Assembly: GCF_017654505.1 (NCBI RefSeq)
Contig: NC_054565.1
Location: 4,773,474-4,837,473 of the forward strand
Direction of reading: 5' to 3'
Source of the DNA: Polyodon spathula
Taxonomy: Eukaryota; Chordata; Actinopteri; Acipenseriformes; Polyodontidae
Length of the DNA: 64,000 nucleotides
The notes beneath the pieces were generated by a model that did not search any database, was not told the DNA's origin, and was given only the letters and a program-made list of their open reading frames with translations. Position numbers and translations under genes: made by a program. Position 1 is the first letter of the stretch. Each line of letters begins with the position of its first letter. Below are positions 1 to 11,832 of the stretch, piece after piece.

Positions 1-560
1 AGATTGCTCCAGACTGAGGAACAGCACAGCCTCGAGCCTCTGATTCTGGAGGCCTCTCGGCTTCTTTGAATCCCGACACTGGGGCAATTCATACTTCTGG
101 GCTGCCTTGACTACAACATCACCTGCCATTCACCAGTCAGCCTGAATAAGATTTATCATAAGAAATGCGGTGTAACTCTCCTAAAAGAATAATGTGGTAC
201 ACTGTACCATGGTATTAGCACAGCAAAGGGTGCTAAAGCGTAGGGTGAACATGGGAAATCATAAAATACTGCAAAAGATTTCATTGGGCCCATGACTGAC
301 TTTAAAAATGAGTTTTCTGGTAAATAGTATGTCAACTAATTGTTGACAAGATGTCCATCATGGAGAAAATAATCATCTGAGGCTCTTTTATGAAGTATCA
401 TCTCCTGAAACGTGACCAGAGAACCTGGCTTTAACCTGACCTGGCTTAAATTAAAATTAAATGGCATAAATTTGAGCTGAGATTTGAAGAAAAAAACTGA
501 ATAAAAATATCCCTTATAAAGGTTTATTACCACACTATGGATTTATGATAGTTTAATCTG

Positions 561-675
561 GTTTGCTATGTTTTTAAACATTCTTTACCCTATGTCTCCA
601 GGCTTTACAATGCTTTCCTGTGCTTTACCTTAGTTTCACTGTGCTATTAAACTTTGCTATGCTTTTACTGTGGGA
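561..675 (-). repeat. Degenerate 'GTAAAGCA' minisatellite copy
   Basis: The stretch repeats variants of CTTTACC, TGCTTT and CTGTGCTTTACC at irregular spacing of about 10-20 bases. On the minus strand it reads as the AGTAAAGCAnnGGAAGC pattern that forms the clearer array at 40750-40962. Similar decayed copies lie at 46683-46796 and 62629-62728. Boundaries are approximate. Confidence 0.45.
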
Positions 676-1479
676 AACTTTGGATATTAATAATATTTGG
701 CGTCACTGTATAGATATAGTTCAATTAGACTTGAGAGATGATCTGGGGTTTACAAAGGTATCCTGGGAATAATAAATACATTACAAAATCTGGTATTCAT
801 TTACGAAGCTTGTAAAAAAACAACTAGAACCCTATTCCTTTCACTTCTAACAGTATTTGACTGTGTGAGTCTCTATCCCAGCCCAGTCTCCCAGCTCAGG
901 CCCATTCTTGTACAAATTCCTCCCTGTGTTGCAATGATTCTACGGGAAAAACAAATTCCTTTCCGAAAAAAATAACACTCCAGGAATTTGGGCAGACGTT
1001 CCCAAGCTGGGAAAAAAGGGTTGGTACAGGCTGAAGTGAGGAGATGAAGCAAATCAATGACATCACCAGCCTCAGGTGATCTGACAGACGTGTGAGAGCA
1101 CAATGGGAATGACAGCAGTGTCTGAGCTCAGCTCCCCTTTCTCTCTGCAGTGAACTCAGTTGTATTATATAAAGTCACTAAATATCTTTTATAGTCATGT
1201 ATTTATTTTTGAGCTTGGGTTCTTTATTGAAATATTAATTGTGCAGTGGGTTGCAGGAGCTTGGCTACCCTGCAACCCATATTCTTTGCATCTGATCAGC
1301 AGCAGACAAAATGCTGCAGGGACAGAGATATCCAAGCTGGGGAAAATCACATCACGTCAATCACATCTAACGCTGCCCAATGGTTGACTATTGTTGAGTA
1401 GCCCCGCCCCACTAAGTCATGGTGTAATGTCAGCTAAGCTAGCCAGGAACGACTCATAAATTGAAAGTGGGGAAACCTG

Positions 1480-1600
1480 TTGTCTAATTAATTTACTTCA
1501 AGGTGTTCCAATAAAGAACCCTAGTCAAATAATACACTAAAAAAGTGAGTGATTTATCACTGTATTTTGTGAGATCATGAAAAATAAACAATGAAAAGGA
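1480..1600 (+). repeat. Dispersed repeat, paired with 10863-10985
   Basis: This segment aligns by eye with 10863-10985. Shared blocks include CCTGTTG, AGTGATTTAT, TTTTGTGA and GAAAAATAAA in the same order and spacing. It ends close to the inverted-repeat element at 1655. The family is unknown to me. Confidence 0.45.
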
Positions 1601-1654
1601 ACAATTATATAAGAGTACACCAGCTTTTGTTTCAGTCTGTTCTTATTTTAATGT

Positions 1655-1938
1655 ATATTGCACTGGGTCAATTCACCTCAGCAGTGTCTTCAGGTTCAAT
1701 GCATGTCATTGGCTGAAAGCATGTCTGTCAATAGAGGGAGAAACTGGTTGCTTAATTACAGTTGAAGTGGGTGAGAACCATTTCACCTACCAGTTGACCC
1801 AGGAGGAAGTGCAACCCTAAATGAAAACACGGCTTGTCAACAGAGTTTTCTTTAACCTAGTGTAGCACCAGATGTCATGTTTTAAAATGAAAAAATACTG
1901 TAAAATCTGTTTCTTTTAAAAGTGCACATTTGAATGTG
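1655..1938 (+). repeat. CAAATGTGCAG inverted-repeat element, right half
   Basis: It contains the core of a family seen at least six times here: an interior with CACCTCAGCAGTGTCTTC and CATTGGCTGAAAGCATG, then a right arm starting near TTTAACCTAGTGTAGCACCA and ending in AAAAGTGCACATTTGAA. The right arm is the reverse complement of left arms seen at 15261, 34527 and 54642. The left arm of this copy is missing or too diverged to recognise. Confidence 0.65.
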
Positions 1939-3351
1939 GAATTATTGTTTATGCTACAATAACTTTAAAGTCATTGAGGCTGCATAAGTGCTTTCTTATA
2001 TAACCTGGAAAACAATATGTTTAAAACCAATATGTAGTTGAAACAAGGCCTGGGCTGTTGGGAGTAGCAGGGTTGGAAACAGTTGGTGTGGGCCTATTGC
2101 GTAACAATGGCAGCTGATTATATGTGCCTCGTTTAATGACTCTGCAAGCTCTGAGATACAATGACAAAGACAGTGGTTTAACAGAATGAATTGTAACTGC
2201 TTTGTGGTGCACGACTTTATTGTTTGCTTTATCCCATTTAATTTGAGCAGATTTGATTCATCTGTTAATTATGGACTCCAACCACACTGCTATGTATGTT
2301 TCCTCTTATCTTGCTCAGATTAACCAGCTGCCCAGGGTTTTGCTAGGGTTAATATCCTTACTTATTGGTAAGGAGTCTGGTGTCTGATGGCAATGCTTTT
2401 TTGTTTGTTTCAATTTCCATTTCTAAGTTTTTACCCAATAACTCATGATGCCATCTTTACTAACAGCACTACTTTGACACATAACCAACTAACTAATGAT
2501 CCCAGCCACTGTTTCTATGTTTTAAACACAATTATAAGACAAGTGGAATCTCTCTGTCATTCACTTTCATTGGGATTCCAGATCCTGCTGTCCTACAATA
2601 ACACGGCACGGATAAATAAACATCCCGAAGGATCCTATTCACAGCCATGCACAGTCTGCCACTGAATGATTCCGTTAAAGTCTGACTAAAGGTCATTGCA
2701 CACCAGATACAATCTCTCATTTATCATCTGTTATCAGTCAAGCTCATTGCACAACAGATGCATTCGTGTACTCAGACATGGCTCAAGATGTGTCTTTCAG
2801 TAAATCCAGCAATGAGGAAGATATAATGCCTATTTGGTGGCTGTAACTGGCAGTATTGTGTGATGCACTGCCGTTATGGATTCTGTCCCCTGTCGGTGAA
2901 GATGAGATGAGTTAATTTTGTAAGACTAGGCTGACCTGTCGCAAAGCAAAGCAAATTGTGTGCTTTTCCTTAAAACACTCCATATAGAGGGTGTGCATTT
3001 GAACAAGGGAGTTTAATGTCTCCAAGTACACCAGATGTAATTATAGCAATTAAAGAACAAGTGTTTTGGTCTTTACATTTTTAAGGTGCTTGATTTTAAT
3101 TAGCATTTCTAAATTCAGCACTACTGAGCATTCAACAGTTAGGGTGAACTCCATATATTAAGACAAAGAGCATCTGAGGAAATCAATTACATGCTGTGCC
3201 AACCTTGCACTAAACACAGGTTTCTTTTTTATATGTCATATTCAGTTTTTTTTATGTTCTGGAACTTACAAACTGCACAAGGAGAAATTACAATAGTCAT
3301 TTCAGAAATCATATATAAATTATGACATCTTATGTGGGACATACTCTGTAT
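1939..3351. other. Non-coding stretch, nothing recognised
   Basis: AT-rich, no long open frame and no repeat structure that I can recognise. Homeodomain-type TAATTA and AATTAG words are frequent around 3040-3110, but that is expected in AT-rich DNA. Confidence 0.5.
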
Positions 3352-3413
3352 AACCTTGTATTGCTCTGTAACACCTGCAAGTCACCTTGGATAAAGGGAC
3401 CTGCTAAATAAAC
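3352..3413 (+). repeat. SINE/LINE 3' tail module
   Basis: It matches the widespread fish retroposon tail: TGTAACACCTGCAAGTCACC followed by TTGGATAAAGGGACCTGCTA and an AATAAA-type end. The same module is at 33577-33665 (+) and, on the other strand, at 26799-26862. Only the tail is recognisable here. Confidence 0.6.
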
Positions 3414-3422
3414 AAGCAATAC

Positions 3423-3847
3423 TGTGACAGGAGAGCTTGTGTGGGGACATGAGGGTCAGGAAATGCAGGACACAAAGTGGTGAGTGAATTGTGCTGGTGC
3501 GCAGATTTATATAGTAAATAAACAAAAGGTTTTAATAAAACAAAACGCTAAAAATAAATGGCACGATGGCCAAAACAGACAAACACAACAGACATGGAAC
3601 ACACCAACAAGTATTGTGCTGGTGGATAACCAGCACGCGTAGCAATTGTTATGTTTAATCTTTAAATTTGTCTTTCACTCATGCCTTGTCCCACCTCTGA
3701 ACACATTGCCTCTGATCAGCCACAGCTGCTGGTTTCTATACATGTGACTGTCTCCAAATTAGCAAGAAATTAATTAGTCACATTTTACACAAGTTTAGCA
3801 TGGATGAGGAATTTTAACCCCATCCATGCTGCAAAATAACAATAACA
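3423..3847 (-). mobile_element. LTR-like segment, antisense (candidate solo LTR)
   Basis: Read on the minus strand it begins TGTTATTG and ends TCACA, the TG...CA form of an LTR. It holds a short hairpin near its 5' end (GCATGGATG and CATCCATGC, plus strand 3798-3829), a T-rich centre and CCAGCACAAT-type motifs. Its internal style (TAACAATTG, then a GTGCTGG word, then TGTTTGTCTGTTTTGGCCA) resembles the segment at 58255-58862. No matching target-site duplication was found and no internal retroviral-type gene is present, so this is a candidate only. Confidence 0.4.
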
Positions 3848-3884
3848 AAATGTTGTGTTTTTATAAAACTAAACAATATATTTA

Positions 3885-3949
<65 letters not shown>
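3885..3949. repeat. (AAT)n microsatellite
   Basis: About 21 uninterrupted AAT units. Confidence 0.98.
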
Positions 3950-5121
3950 ACAAACATCATAAAACAAAAACTTGCTCCTCAAGTAAAGCTGCTTTGTCAA
4001 ACACCATTTACATATCTGGGGTTTATTTTGGACATTTTGCAATTAAAGTTCACATGGATTTAAGTTGTTTTACAGCACTAACGGTAATGGCATGTGCATT
4101 AGTCTGCTTCAGTCGCTGCTCCTTATATAATGCCCATTCTCTAAAAGCTTTTATAATATGAAAAGTACTATGCAAATGTAACTTTCTGCCAATGGAAACC
4201 TCTGAGCACTCTACAAGGTTAGCTAGTGTGTCCTTCTTCTTGCATATGGATTACAACCTTGTGATCAATAGGTCACTGCATTATTGATTGACTTCGATCC
4301 ATTAAACAGTAGCAGGCAGTAGTAAGCCATGCCTGTGTTATACACGCTCAGTACAATTTCTTTTTTGGATGTTGGTATATTTGTTTCAATGAAAGGTTTA
4401 AGAAAGAATGTATTTGTCTGCTTTTGAGAAGGTAGCTCAGATTAATCCTAATCTATTTTGAGTTTGGTCTTATCATCTGTAATGTCATCAGATCCTACCT
4501 CTAGATGACTAGTCATATGTTATTTATTCTATATATCATTGTGATATATGATACTATCAATGATTCCTATGTCTAGGTTTACTTGTTTTGCTTCTTAGTA
4601 CAGAACCACTGCATTGCCTTTAAAGGAATGGATATGTGTCTTTCTTAAGTGACACGTTTTCTTTTACTTCTGCACTGTCAGTCAGAGCCTGTGGTGTCAG
4701 CTGTGATGAGATTTCTTTAGACACAACTTGTTGGTCATCACTGGTGGGATTACACAAGAAAGACATTTTTGCTTTAAAAGGGAATAGCACCAGAATTGCA
4801 TTGAGGTATTTGTGTTTAATGATAAAAAGGAATAAGAGGGCAGACTGCACAACACACACTAAGGAAAATCACATGCAAAACTACGAATCATAAAAAGTAA
4901 CACTATAAAAAACATGCCTCATGGAATAGGCATAAAGAAGGCAGTCCCATGCAAACCAGTCTTCCTGCATTGGTTTAAGGCAAAGTGAGATCCACAAAGC
5001 ATTTGATAGTTATTACAGTCACACAAATCAAGACTTTTACCATCTATCTTCCAACAGCAAGTAAATCAAATAGTAACCTGCACTTATTATATTTTAGGAT
5101 ATTTTAGGTATATTTTAGGGT
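3950..5121. other. Non-coding stretch, nothing recognised
   Basis: No supported feature. Overlapping short frames on both strands around 4620-4893 have no recognisable domain and look like chance. Confidence 0.5.
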
Positions 5122-5801
5122 TGTGCCTACCCCTGTAAATACTGTGTATTGGTGGTGGCTGGTAAACAAAACTTAATTTTTTTTTGATTAGATAAGCAGG
5201 GCTGGGAGGCTTCCCTTCCTGTCTAATTGAAAGGAATGTGCAGCGGGTGGCCAGGTGTCAATTGAAGAATTGACAATCAATTAACCCTGCTCACCTGCCT
5301 TTAAAAAGAGACTGAAAAGCCAGTTTCTTTGTTCTCCACTTGTTCTGTGCTTTGTTGCAAGCTGAATGCATGTGTATCCGGGGGGGAGCGACAGGTAATC
5401 ACTGTGTGTATACAGGGATAACTGCCATGTTTATGCATGGATTCATTTAGGGGAATTTTAATCCCACCACAGTTTGTTTAGTTTATGTTAGGAAGAAGGT
5501 TCCTGGTGCGAGACCTCTTGTGTAGCGGGAGTAGTGCACGGCACAAGCTTGACCACTTTTTATTTCTCAGCTGATTTTGAACCGGGTTTTGTTTGGTATT
5601 TTTTTTTTATGTACACTGTGTTTGTGTATATCCTTCCGCACTAGGGATAGCATTGCTGGTACTCTAGTGGCACCCACCAACCACTTCAGCTGCCTGTAAA
5701 TACATAAAACCTGGACGCCTGAGCGTCGTTTCAGCTACAAACCCTCTGCGTCTCTCTCGTCTCTCAGCGGATAGCCACAGTAACAGAACACCCCGGTTAC
5801 A
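5122..5801 (+). mobile_element. LTR-like segment (candidate solo LTR)
   Basis: It starts TGTGCCTACC and ends GGTTACA, which fits TG...CA termini. It includes a TTTAAAAAG element near 5291, the motif GGGGAATTTTAATCCC (5451-5466) resembling the hairpin region of the 3423-3847 segment, and an AATACATAAA polyadenylation-like word followed by a GC-richer end, like an R-U5 region. No clear flanking duplication is visible and there is no internal coding region. It could also be an unrelated AT-rich repeat. Confidence 0.38.
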
Positions 5802-6112
5802 GGCTGCTCTATCAAATGACAAACGCAGTAGCAAAGTATCCGTTTATCAACCGTGATTCGATCACAAACTGAATTTACGGGGAATTTGAGCCATTCATTA
5901 TCAACGGCGTAAGCTGATATTGACAGCACTGGTCATTCGGGAGATAACAACCCCTACAGAAAGTATCATTGTCTGCCTTAGGAACGGGACTCGAGGTCTA
6001 CACAGATCATGGACCAGTAATACGCCTGAGTGGATTGTGATACTTGTTGAGAAAAAAACACTATGACATCACAGAGGACTGGAATCAGAAGATATCTCAA
6101 TAGTAAAGAGCC

Positions 6113-6115
<3 letters not shown>
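5802..6115. other. Non-coding stretch, nothing recognised
   Basis: No recognisable feature between the LTR-like segment and the TA microsatellite. Confidence 0.5.

Positions 6116-6193
<78 letters not shown>
6116..6193. repeat. (TA)n microsatellite
   Basis: About 39 uninterrupted TA units. It produces an apparent IYIYIY open frame on the minus strand, which is not a gene. Confidence 0.98.
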
Positions 6194-6198
<5 letters not shown>

Positions 6199-6749
6199 AT
6201 TTTAAATACTGGTATTTATGAATGAGTGATGGATGTGATGAAAGCTTGATCTGAAATGTTTGTTCACATGAGTTTCTCATGCATTGGATTTACCAGCATT
6301 CCTTGGAAATTCTCCCTTCCATTCCCTTGCAGAAACAAAAATAGAAAAATGGGAAGAAATGATCAAACAATGCAAACAAACAAACAGCGCTCGACTCCCA
6401 GCTGAAACAGGCCTCTGGCTGCCTGCCAGTGAGTGGCTTGGATAGACCTGCTGTACTGCACTGAGAAGCTGCTATAAATACACTGCAGCAACCTGCGTTT
6501 GTGTCTGAAGTGAACTGGAACCACAACTTCAAGTACGCAAGGAGGAACAGAACAGGAGTGACGCAAGTGACAGCAGTCAGCAATGGATATGACCTTTGAA
6601 AGGTCAAGGAAAGAACAGGGGACCTCTTAGGGAGGAGGGGACTCATTACAGTTTAAAGAAGAGTGAAAATGGTGGTCAAGCCCTGTAGAACTAGACCACC
6701 ATATTACTATACTGAAAACCTGGTTTAAGTTGAAGGGCTAGGATGGATG
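6194..6749. other. Non-coding stretch, nothing recognised
   Basis: The antisense open frame across 6290-6646 (118 codons) has no recognisable domain, signal peptide or neighbouring exon. I do not call it a gene. Confidence 0.5.
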
Positions 6750-6966
6750 GTGTGGCCTAGTGTTCAGAGGAGAGGGATTGATTGGCATTGTTGTCCAGTG
6801 GTTAGAGTACTGGGCAGTGGGGTGGCCAGTGGTTACAGCTGAGGGACTGAATAGCTGGAATAGCAGTGGTTAGAGCTGAGGCACTGGGAGGCAGTGTTGC
6901 CTTGGGGTTAGAGCTGAGGAACTGGGAAGCAGTGTGGCCTAGTGGTTACAGCTGAGAGGCTGCGGC
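6750..6966 (+). repeat. Tandem array of tRNA-like SINE head, ~38-bp unit
   Basis: Five or six diverged units of about 38 bases carry variants of GTGGCCTAGTGGTTAGAGCT followed by GAGG(G/A)ACTGGGAGGCAGT. The TGGCCTAGTGG word matches the A box of an RNA polymerase III promoter (TGGCnnAGTGG), as found in tRNA-derived SINE heads. No B box or SINE tail follows. The same unit occurs in the opposite orientation at 26490-27060. Confidence 0.7.
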
Positions 6967-8819
6967 CATGTGGTTCCCAAACTATGGGTTGTGTTGTGAG
7001 TCTTCAGTTACAGTAGATCAAATCAGATTAAGCAAACTCCACACATAGCATTTTTTCATACATTGCCTTTTTGTTAAGGTAACCATTTACAACATTTTCC
7101 TGTGTCACTTCTCTTGTTCTGTAGAAAAAGGAGGAAAGGAGTCAGGCTAGTTTCACAATAGCATGCTGGAATCCAGCACTGATGACCTGGCTGCTAGATG
7201 AGTTTGAATAGTGTGTAGGGCCTGTCTGGAAATTGGTCAGGGCTCTCTGCAAGCCTCCCCCTGATTGGCTGAAGCTCCACTGAGGGGCCTGATTCAGATC
7301 TTTCATCCACATACTAAGCTGGTCCCTAGAGAAGTGTTTTCTTTGAAAAAAATAAATGATTTACATATACACTTCTGAGAGGTCAGTTCAAGGCCTGGTA
7401 TAACTACTTCATCTCAGTTGCAATGTAAGCATCTCACCCCAGTCCGGTTTTTAATGCAACTGGATGAATGGATTACAAGGGTTTTTTTTTTTTAAACTCC
7501 AAGGCATTGCTCAGTAGTTCCAATATAAATTGCTATCCTCACTGTCTCAATCCGGTCCCAAGATGCTGTTCAGATGTGAACAAAGACTGAGAGAACTTTT
7601 TTTTTTCCTGTGCCCTGAACATCTGGGACTTCCTACACCCCTCACTTAGATTTTGTTCCAGTTCTCAAGTCACGCTTGAAGCACGTTAGTTTGAAAGGGG
7701 ATTTCTGACTTTACTAAATTGGGTGTTGCGGTTTTAATAGCTGAGAATAAAATGACTTATTAAGAGTTATATTAAAGAAGAAAATGTATTCTCGATGACA
7801 TTCAGGTCCATTATTAAACCTGCCTTGTTAGATCATATTCACCCAAGGCCTTATATGTCAAGCGCATTTTGGTGGCTATAATATACAGATCAAATATTTT
7901 GAAATGCCTTTAAAGTACATTTTGAAAAATCTTGTCATATTGCAGTGAGAACTCGCTTGAAGGCCACCCCACAATTACGGTCATATTGTTAGTGTCCTGT
8001 TTCTATTTTCTTCAATATTAATAGAGCTTAGACCCACATTTTGAGTAGCCTAAATAGCAGTTTCATAGTATATATGTCATGGTTTCTACATGCATTTGGT
8101 ATTCAATATCTTGCACTATTGCATCCTTGTATACAACACAAAACTTTTGCAGTATATTTGGTTCCTGTGATGGGTTGCATGCAGAACAGTTTCAGGCCCT
8201 GGCATTCTTTCAGGCAGGGCGGATATGTGCGTTATCTCAGACCAGACGTTGTAAACTGTGCAGAATTATTGACACTGCTGCTGACTGGATAGACTGAAAC
8301 ATGCCCTGGCAGTTATAATTAGAGCTGAGTGTTCACCAAGCCCCTGGATAAAATATTTACAGAATATTCTCTGAGCAGTGGGGTGCAGGTGACACGGTAC
8401 TGCTGATTCTGGGTTTGCATTATTAATTTAGTTATCCTAATGGGGGTTTTAAATGCATTAGTGGGACTGTCAGAGCCCAGACAGAACAGTAATTGACTTT
8501 AAAGAGACACTTCTCCTTATCACACGTGGAAATGCTAGATTGTTTGCAAAGGGTAATGCCTGATTGGCAGGTTTAACCGACTGTGTTACTAGAGCCCCTG
8601 TCTATACAATGTTTTCTAAAGCCATATCCAGTCTTGTGCTCTGTCTGTTGCTGGAATCCCTCCGAATATCTGGTTGCCTCATCAACTCAGATTCTAAGAC
8701 GATTTCATTTTGTTTAGCTGACTGAGTTTATTGGGATTACAAGTTAGATTTTCTTACATATGTGGCACAGCAAAAGGGGCAGTTCCATTGGTTTGTAGGA
8801 GCAAAGTTTGACTGAACTG
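6967..8819. other. Non-coding stretch, nothing recognised
   Basis: Contains short T and A runs (for example around 7482 and 7599). Two overlapping frames near 8041-8297 on the plus strand have no recognisable domain. No supported gene. Confidence 0.5.
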
Positions 8820-8972
8820 CAACGGTATTTGAAAGAGCTAATTTATAAGTACAGAATCTAGTCTTTATAAAATGTTCCCAGTGATTTAGATCCTACTACT
8901 TCACCTGGTAGGATACTCCATGCATTTATAACGCTCTGTGTAAAAAAGTGCTGTTCTAAACTAGCTTTAAAA
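8820..8972 (+). repeat. LINE-like dispersed repeat fragment
   Basis: The wording 'CTCCATGCATTTATAACGCT ... CTGTGTAAAAAAGTGCTGTT' matches a 3'-proximal segment I associate with CR1/L2-type fish LINEs. No reverse-transcriptase domain is present, and the assignment is from memory. Confidence 0.4.
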
Positions 8973-9004
8973 CCATAAATTATATAGATAAAAGGTATTC
9001 ATTC

Positions 9005-9506
9005 AGCCAGTGTATTTGTTCAGCCAATGACTTTAACTTCAACTCATCAGTAGTATTGGGGTCAAACCACGCCATTAGTGGCAAAACACGTCAGTCATTA
9101 GGGGAAGCATCTGGTTGGTTATTGACAGGTTGAGGACAATTCAACTTTCCGGGTGAAATGACAAATGACGTCAAGAGTACCTGAACCAGACCAATCAAAT
9201 AAAACTTCTACGTAAGATCGGTGTTTAAAAAACTGAAGTTTGTCGTTATCATCATATGATTGTACGAACACTCCACTCCTTTTTCATTGTCCAAAATGTT
9301 CTCGAGATAGGGGAATACCCTGAGCCCCTGCCCTTATCTGCAGTAAATAGTCTGGTCCAGCATTCCAGTTGATGAAACTTGGGGACTTATGAAGCCATGA
9401 AGATAGAGATTTGTCCAACCAAGTGTTTAACCTAGTGTAGCACCAGAAATGACAGTTTAAATGAAAATACGTGATTACACATGATTCTTTCAATACTTCA
9501 CACCCT
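9005..9506 (+). repeat. CAAATGTGCAG inverted-repeat element, long copy
   Basis: The interior has TATTGGGGTCAAACCACGCC and GGGGAAGCATCTGGTTGGTT, parallel to the copies at 1655, 15261 and 58865. The right arm (from about 9426) has TTTAACCTAGTGTAGCACCA and TAAATGAAAATACGTG. The last bases are diverged from the family end (CACACCCTAA at about 9500). Confidence 0.6.
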
Positions 9507-10233
9507 AAATTGCAAGTGCCCAGTTAACACTTCTATGGAACCATTTAGTTAGCTACAAGCACTTTAAGCCAGGTAGACAAGACTTTTCATAGCCGTGGAC
9601 TTTTTGACATTTGCAGTAAATAAATCACGCAACCATTTTTATTATCCTATTAATCATGAAAGAGATCATTTGCATACAGGTTATGCAAAGCTACCAGCTA
9701 CCAGATCTCTCTCTCTCAGCTCCCCTCTGCTTACCCTTGTGACAAGTGCCTGTTTCATAAAGATGAAATAATTTGATTTTAGAATTGTCAGAGTTATATA
9801 ATGCATTGAATCTAGTAGAATACATTCAAACACAGGCTGGAACCTCACAATGCAGAATGGAATGGGAAAAAGAAACAACAATCCTGTGGTTTTGCATAAT
9901 ATCTGGTACAAAAAAAAATCTGTATTGACAGTGCAAACCAAGGCATTCAACCCTAACCCATAAAATCTTTAAGAAAAACAGCTGTGAATTTATTGCAGGA
10001 GAATATACAGAACACTATAACGAATACATTTTAAAAGGCAGGCTACATATAAGCTTATAATTCAATTTCAGATTTTGTGTAGTTTGTCTTGTTAACAGAG
10101 CCCTATGATGTAATTACAGCCCTAGAATACCTTTTGTAATGTATTTGTCATAGTGTATACACAGTTGTACATAAAAGCAATTTGGAGAAGCTTACAATGC
10201 TGATATGTACTGGCATATCAACAAAACAAAAGG
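9507..10233. other. Non-coding stretch, nothing recognised
   Basis: No gene or repeat that I can support. Confidence 0.5.
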
Positions 10234-10293
10234 TCTTCTCAAGGGGTCTGTACAGTCCCTAACTCTTCTCAAGGGGTCTGTAAAGTCTGTGAC
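10234..10293. repeat. Two-unit 30-bp tandem duplication
   Basis: TCTTCTCAAGGGGTCTGTA occurs at 10234 and again at 10264, followed by similar but diverged tails. The period is 30 bases. Confidence 0.85.
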
Positions 10294-10862
10294 ATCTTGT
10301 GTTTTCACTTTTTATGAGGTCCAATTAAATATATCAACGTCAAACTAGTTAATAAACTTCATGTAAATGTTGATATTTTCAAGGCAGTCTCTGTTCAATG
10401 GGTAAAGCTGGTTTATAAATAGATAAATATAGCCAGCCGTGTCCACTTCTGATAAGTGTTTAAGACAGGAAACTTCTACTTCCTTTTAGACTCTACACAT
10501 TCACTGCCAGAGAAACGCCTTCAAACAATCTCCAGCACACCACACACACGTTTACATTGCAATGTTCTTAAACCTTATTCATTTAGTTTTACTCCAGGAA
10601 AAAACAAACAACAAAAAACAAAACACTGAAGTTGCAATCCACAGTGTAACTGATTATGCGACACGTTTCAGCACTGCAGTTTAGACTGTTTCTGTCCAGC
10701 TGAGCTGAGCTGTGATGAGTGGGGTGGAGTTGCTGGTATCCATTTACACCCATTTCAACTGCTGTTTCCTTAGTTTGGACATCTCTGCCCTGGATTCATT
10801 TGATCAGCTGCTGGTCAGAAGCAAACAGAAAATGGTTGCAGTAGGTAACAAGGCTTCTGCAG
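10294..10862. other. Non-coding stretch with an unassigned short open frame
   Basis: An 82-codon frame starts at 10712 and runs to 10960. It overlaps the dispersed repeat at 10863-10985, which makes a host gene unlikely. No domain is recognised. Confidence 0.45.
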
Positions 10863-10985
10863 CCTGTTGCATAATTAAGAGGTTTCAACACGTTTCAGTG
10901 AAGAATTTCGACTCAGAAATAAATACTCTAAAGGGAGTGATTTATTACGGCTTTTTGTGAAAAATAAATGTTGAAATGGAGCAAG
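10863..10985 (+). repeat. Dispersed repeat, paired with 1480-1600
   Basis: It aligns with 1480-1600 through ordered shared blocks (CCTGTTG, AAATAATAC/AAATAAATAC, GAGTGATTTAT, TTTTGTGA, GAAAAATAAA). The family is unknown. Confidence 0.45.
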
Positions 10986-11029
10986 CCTAGTCAGAAGTTA
11001 GGGTTGATATGGGACAAGCCCTCACTAGC

Positions 11030-11078
11030 TTTTATTAGAGCATTTTACAGCATGCTCTAATAAAATGCTCTAATAAAA
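11030..11078. repeat. Perfect 18-bp hairpin
   Basis: TTTTATTAGAGCATTTTA (11030-11047) and its exact reverse complement TAAAATGCTCTAATAAAA (11061-11078) flank a 13-base spacer that itself holds GCATGC and another GCTCTAA. It is too short and AT-rich for a typical microRNA precursor. It may be a tiny foldback element or a replication-slippage product. Confidence 0.9.
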
Positions 11079-11570
11079 TCCAGCTGGCTTATCCAAGCAG
11101 GGTATAGGCTGACCAATTCAACCCATTAGTTTCCATTGATGCTCTTAAAACACCATTATCATTTCTAATAGCATGTTCTACTACTGCCACTGTTTCTTCT
11201 GAAAACAAATTCTTTTAGGACAAAAAGATCAATCACAAACAATTGCCACGCTCATCTTTCTGGACATTCTGTGCAGCAGTGAGTTCCTGTCTTTATAATC
11301 TCTGTTATACAGCGGCAATGATCGCCCTCCTGTTGTGCTCTATTGCCTGCCCACACTGAGTCAGCAGCAGCTGTTTTAGTGTCTTCATAGGTTGCATTGA
11401 CAATTCAGACTCACTGTTTTCACTTTCAAAGATGTTTGTCAGCTGATTAGCAGTGTATGCTAGAATCACTAGGAAGTGCCACCATTGTCTTCAGCACAGC
11501 CTTGGATGTTTTTCAGCTTTTCCAAAAACCTGTTTTGCAATAAGATCCATTCTTCTGGCAGACATTGCAA
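11079..11570. other. Non-coding stretch, nothing recognised
   Basis: No gene or repeat that I can support before the A run. Confidence 0.45.
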
Positions 11571-11592
11571 AAAAAAAAAAAAAAAAAAAAAA
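11571..11592. repeat. Poly(A) run
   Basis: About 22 consecutive A residues, directly next to the SINE on the minus strand. On that strand it reads as a T run. Confidence 0.95.
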
Positions 11593-11832
11593 CGCCAGCC
11601 CAGCAGATGTCTGCTTGAGTTCACCAGGGTTTGCTTTTGTGTGATGAGGAGAAACAGTCCCTGCTGGTTTTGCCTCCCTTACATTGGGGAGTGCCAGATC
11701 CAATGAGATGCTTCATCTTGAATCCCCAGCGAAGATCGACGACTTCAGACACCAGGATGCGAATCTGTACTCCTGACTATATGATTAACCCTACACACCC
11801 TGCATCTACCAGGGGAGCCACTCTAGGAGCCC
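11593..11832 (-). mobile_element. tRNA-headed SINE (GATCCCC-type head), minus strand
   Basis: On the minus strand it opens with GGGCTCCTAGAGTGGCTCCC, the A-box-like head also seen at 19081 and 37033. A degraded B-box region and the GTTTCTCCTCATCACAC body block follow. It then matches 19260-19300 through AGCAGACATCTGCTG. The distal half is missing and it abuts a T run (on this strand). Confidence 0.72.

Larger units (their letters stand above)
1..1654. other. Non-coding stretch, no gene seen
   Basis: AT-rich DNA with only short chance frames. Two repeat segments inside it (about 561-675 and 1480-1600) are listed separately. I see no exon, RNA gene or promoter that I can support in the rest. 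Confidence 0.6.

Noticed and set aside
6750..6966. CRISPR-like array
   Set aside because: The units are tandem with no unique spacers, and the DNA is vertebrate.
10712..10960. 82-codon gene
   Set aside because: Its last third lies in a dispersed repeat shared with 1480-1600, and it has no domain.
11030..11078. microRNA precursor
   Set aside because: The 18-base AT-rich perfect stem is too short and lacks the mismatches and length of a typical precursor.
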